DNA of 64,000 nucleotides from Saprospiraceae bacterium (lineage in GTDB: Bacteria > Bacteroidota > Bacteroidia > Chitinophagales > Saprospiraceae), in the NCBI GenBank assembly GCA_020630735.1, contig JAHDIP010000003.1, positions 1-64,000 of the forward strand, given 5' to 3'. The notes below the pieces were generated by a model that was not told where the DNA came from, made no database searches, and saw only the letters and a list, made by a program, of their open reading frames with translations. Each line of letters begins with the position of its first letter. Within the stretch, counting starts at the first letter, position 1. Shown here piece after piece: positions 62,769-64,000 of this stretch. The position numbers and the translations under genes were made by a program.

Positions 62769-63986
62769 TTACCAGTGCTTTGGACGATATGGGTAACGGA
62801 CTTCGTACAAACCTCTAACCAAATTTGTCAATTCTGTTCTAAGACCATCCATGTTCTCTTTGTTTAGGGCAGAAACAAAAACATTATCATGCTCATATTC
62901 ATTTTTTAAGCGACTTTTTAAGTCTTGCTCTATTTCTGCTTTTGTTTCATCGTCTAAGTACTTATCAAAGTAGCGTTCACGATAAAGGTCAATTTTGTTA
63001 AACACAAAAATGGTCGGCTTTTCTATAGCGTCTAAATCTTTAAGTGTTTTGTTGACCGTTTTTATTTGATCCTCATATTGTGGATGCGCAATATCGACAA
63101 CATGTACCAGCAAATCACTTTCACGAACTTCATCGAGTGTAGATTTAAAACTTTCGACTAAGTGATGCGGTAGTTTTCGAATGAAACCAACCGTATCAGA
63201 TAAGAGAAAAGGCATTGCATCGAATACTACTTTACGTACAGTTGTGTCAAGAGTTGCAAATAGTTTGTCTTCTGCAAAAACTTCTGACTTACTGATGATA
63301 TTCATCAAAGTCGATTTTCCAACATTGGTATAACCAACTAAGGCTACTCTGATGAGCTCGCCTCTATTTTTTCGACGTGTTCTATTTTGTAAGTCAATTT
63401 TATCTAACTTCTTTTTGAGTAAAGAAATTTTATCACGAATAATACGTCTATCCGTCTCGATTTCTGTTTCTCCAGGTCCTCTCATCCCGATACCACCACG
63501 CTGACGTTCAAGGTGCGTCCACAGACCACGAAGTCGAGGAAGCATATATTGCATTTGAGCCAATTCTACTTGTGTTTTTGCTTGAGCCGTTTGTGCCCTA
63601 CTAGCAAAAATATCAAGTATTAAGCTACTTCGGTCAATAATTTTGACTTTCAGAATTTCTTCAATGATACTTACCTGTTTACCTGTAAGATCGTCATCAA
63701 AGATGGCAAGGTTAATATCTTCGTGTGATTCGATGTATTCTCTGATTTCTTCCATCTTACCAGAACCAACAAAGGTACGTCTATCAGGATGTTGAAGTTT
63801 TTGAGTAAAACGTTTTACTGTTTTTGCTCCAGCAGTTGCTGCCAAAAACTCTAGTTCATCCAAATATTCTGCAACGCTTTCTTCAGATTGCGTACTTGTA
63901 ATGACACCGATAATAACGGCACTTTCAATTTTCTTTTTTAGGCCTTTTTTTTCTTTTTCGCCTAAGTTCCATTCATTATTATTCAT
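62769..63986 (-). CDS. hflX: GTPase HflX
   Basis: 405 residues. The HflX N-terminal domain (VIIGVITS, FLAATAGAKTVKRFTQKLQHPDRRTFVGSGKMEEI, LAIFDDDLTGKQ) is followed by a coiled-coil linker (RGPGETEIETDRRIIRDKISLLKKKL). The G domain has ALVGYTNVGKSTLMN (P-loop), LFATLDTTVRK (switch I), LLSDTVGFIRKLPHHLVESFKSTLDEV and FVFNKIDL. HflX splits stalled or hibernating ribosomes, notably after heat stress. ATG 63986 lies 15 bp from the window edge, so its promoter is not visible. Confidence 0.95.
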   Translation of the reverse strand: MNNNEWNLGEKEKKGLKKKIESAVIIGVITSTQSEESVAEYLDELEFLAATAGAKTVKRFTQKLQHPDRRTFVGSGKMEEIREYIESHEDINLAIFDDDLTGKQVSIIEEILKVKIIDRSSLILDIFASRAQTAQAKTQVELAQMQYMLPRLRGLWTHLERQRGGIGMRGPGETEIETDRRIIRDKISLLKKKLDKIDLQNRTRRKNRGELIRVALVGYTNVGKSTLMNIISKSEVFAEDKLFATLDTTVRKVVFDAMPFLLSDTVGFIRKLPHHLVESFKSTLDEVRESDLLVHVVDIAHPQYEDQIKTVNKTLKDLDAIEKPTIFVFNKIDLYRERYFDKYLDDETKAEIEQDLKSRLKNEYEHDNVFVSALNKENMDGLRTELTNLVRGLYEVRYPYRPKHW

Positions 63987-64000
63987 AAGTGTATTTTCTC

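Overview
The window is an AT-rich stretch of a Bacteroidota chromosome. The evidence is several proteins with type IX secretion (T9SS) type A sorting domains, a PorW/SprE-like T9SS lipoprotein, SprB-type repeats, propeller/LytS-LytTR two-component proteins, and TAnnTTTG -7 boxes ahead of many genes with few Shine-Dalgarno sequences. Large surface-protein fusions and the house-keeping gene content suggest a gliding, probably aquatic Saprospiria-like organism. That placement is inference; no rRNA is present to confirm it. I found no tRNA, rRNA, CRISPR array, intact insertion sequence or prophage.

Layout. 1-5800: the tail of a T9SS cargo protein, an AraC regulator, a decayed duplicate of a secreted repeat protein, then three secreted or surface proteins. 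5867-11527: a PorW/SprE-like lipoprotein with an extreme Lys/Ser tract (minus strand), an M23 peptidase, a small HAD protein and a TIGR01777 epimerase-like protein. 11745-16507: an oligopeptide-type ABC importer (binding lipoprotein and two permeases, no ATPase here). 16630-23688: a small lipoprotein, HU, split transketolase, a Cys/Met-metabolism PLP enzyme, RadC and an ABC exporter. 23897-31275: a giant sulfatase fusion, a membrane protein, a family 2 glycosyltransferase and an LRR-BRCT-like fusion. 31351-39519: gyrB, a LytS/LytTR pair, tsaE and alanine dehydrogenase. 39643-49293: a propeller-SprB-OmpA fusion, a membrane patatin, an EamA transporter, a PadR-PspC locus with a frameshift in an A10 run, and a serine hydrolase. 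49426-53267: a small accessory block (membrane protein, AraC, a [2Fe-2S] gene remnant, an SDR, a TrpF-like protein). 53523-56406: a cNMP-binding/AlbA_2 fusion followed by an RNA ligase and HD-Pnk pair, which together look like an RNA-repair cassette. 56568-63986: prfC, glyS, an unknown 242-residue protein, an M29 aminopeptidase and hflX.

The most interesting points are: the RNA-repair cassette beside a cNMP-sensor/AlbA_2 protein; a family of roughly 50-170 bp palindromic elements in six intergenic regions; the PspC frameshift at a slippery A10 run, downstream of a PadR gene whose promoter lies inside nested palindromes; three genes whose start codon lies exactly 5 nt after a -7 box (predicted leaderless mRNAs); the LRR-BRCT-like and propeller-SprB-OmpA fusions; and a four-hairpin array between hflX and the aminopeptidase flanked by an exact 19-bp direct repeat.
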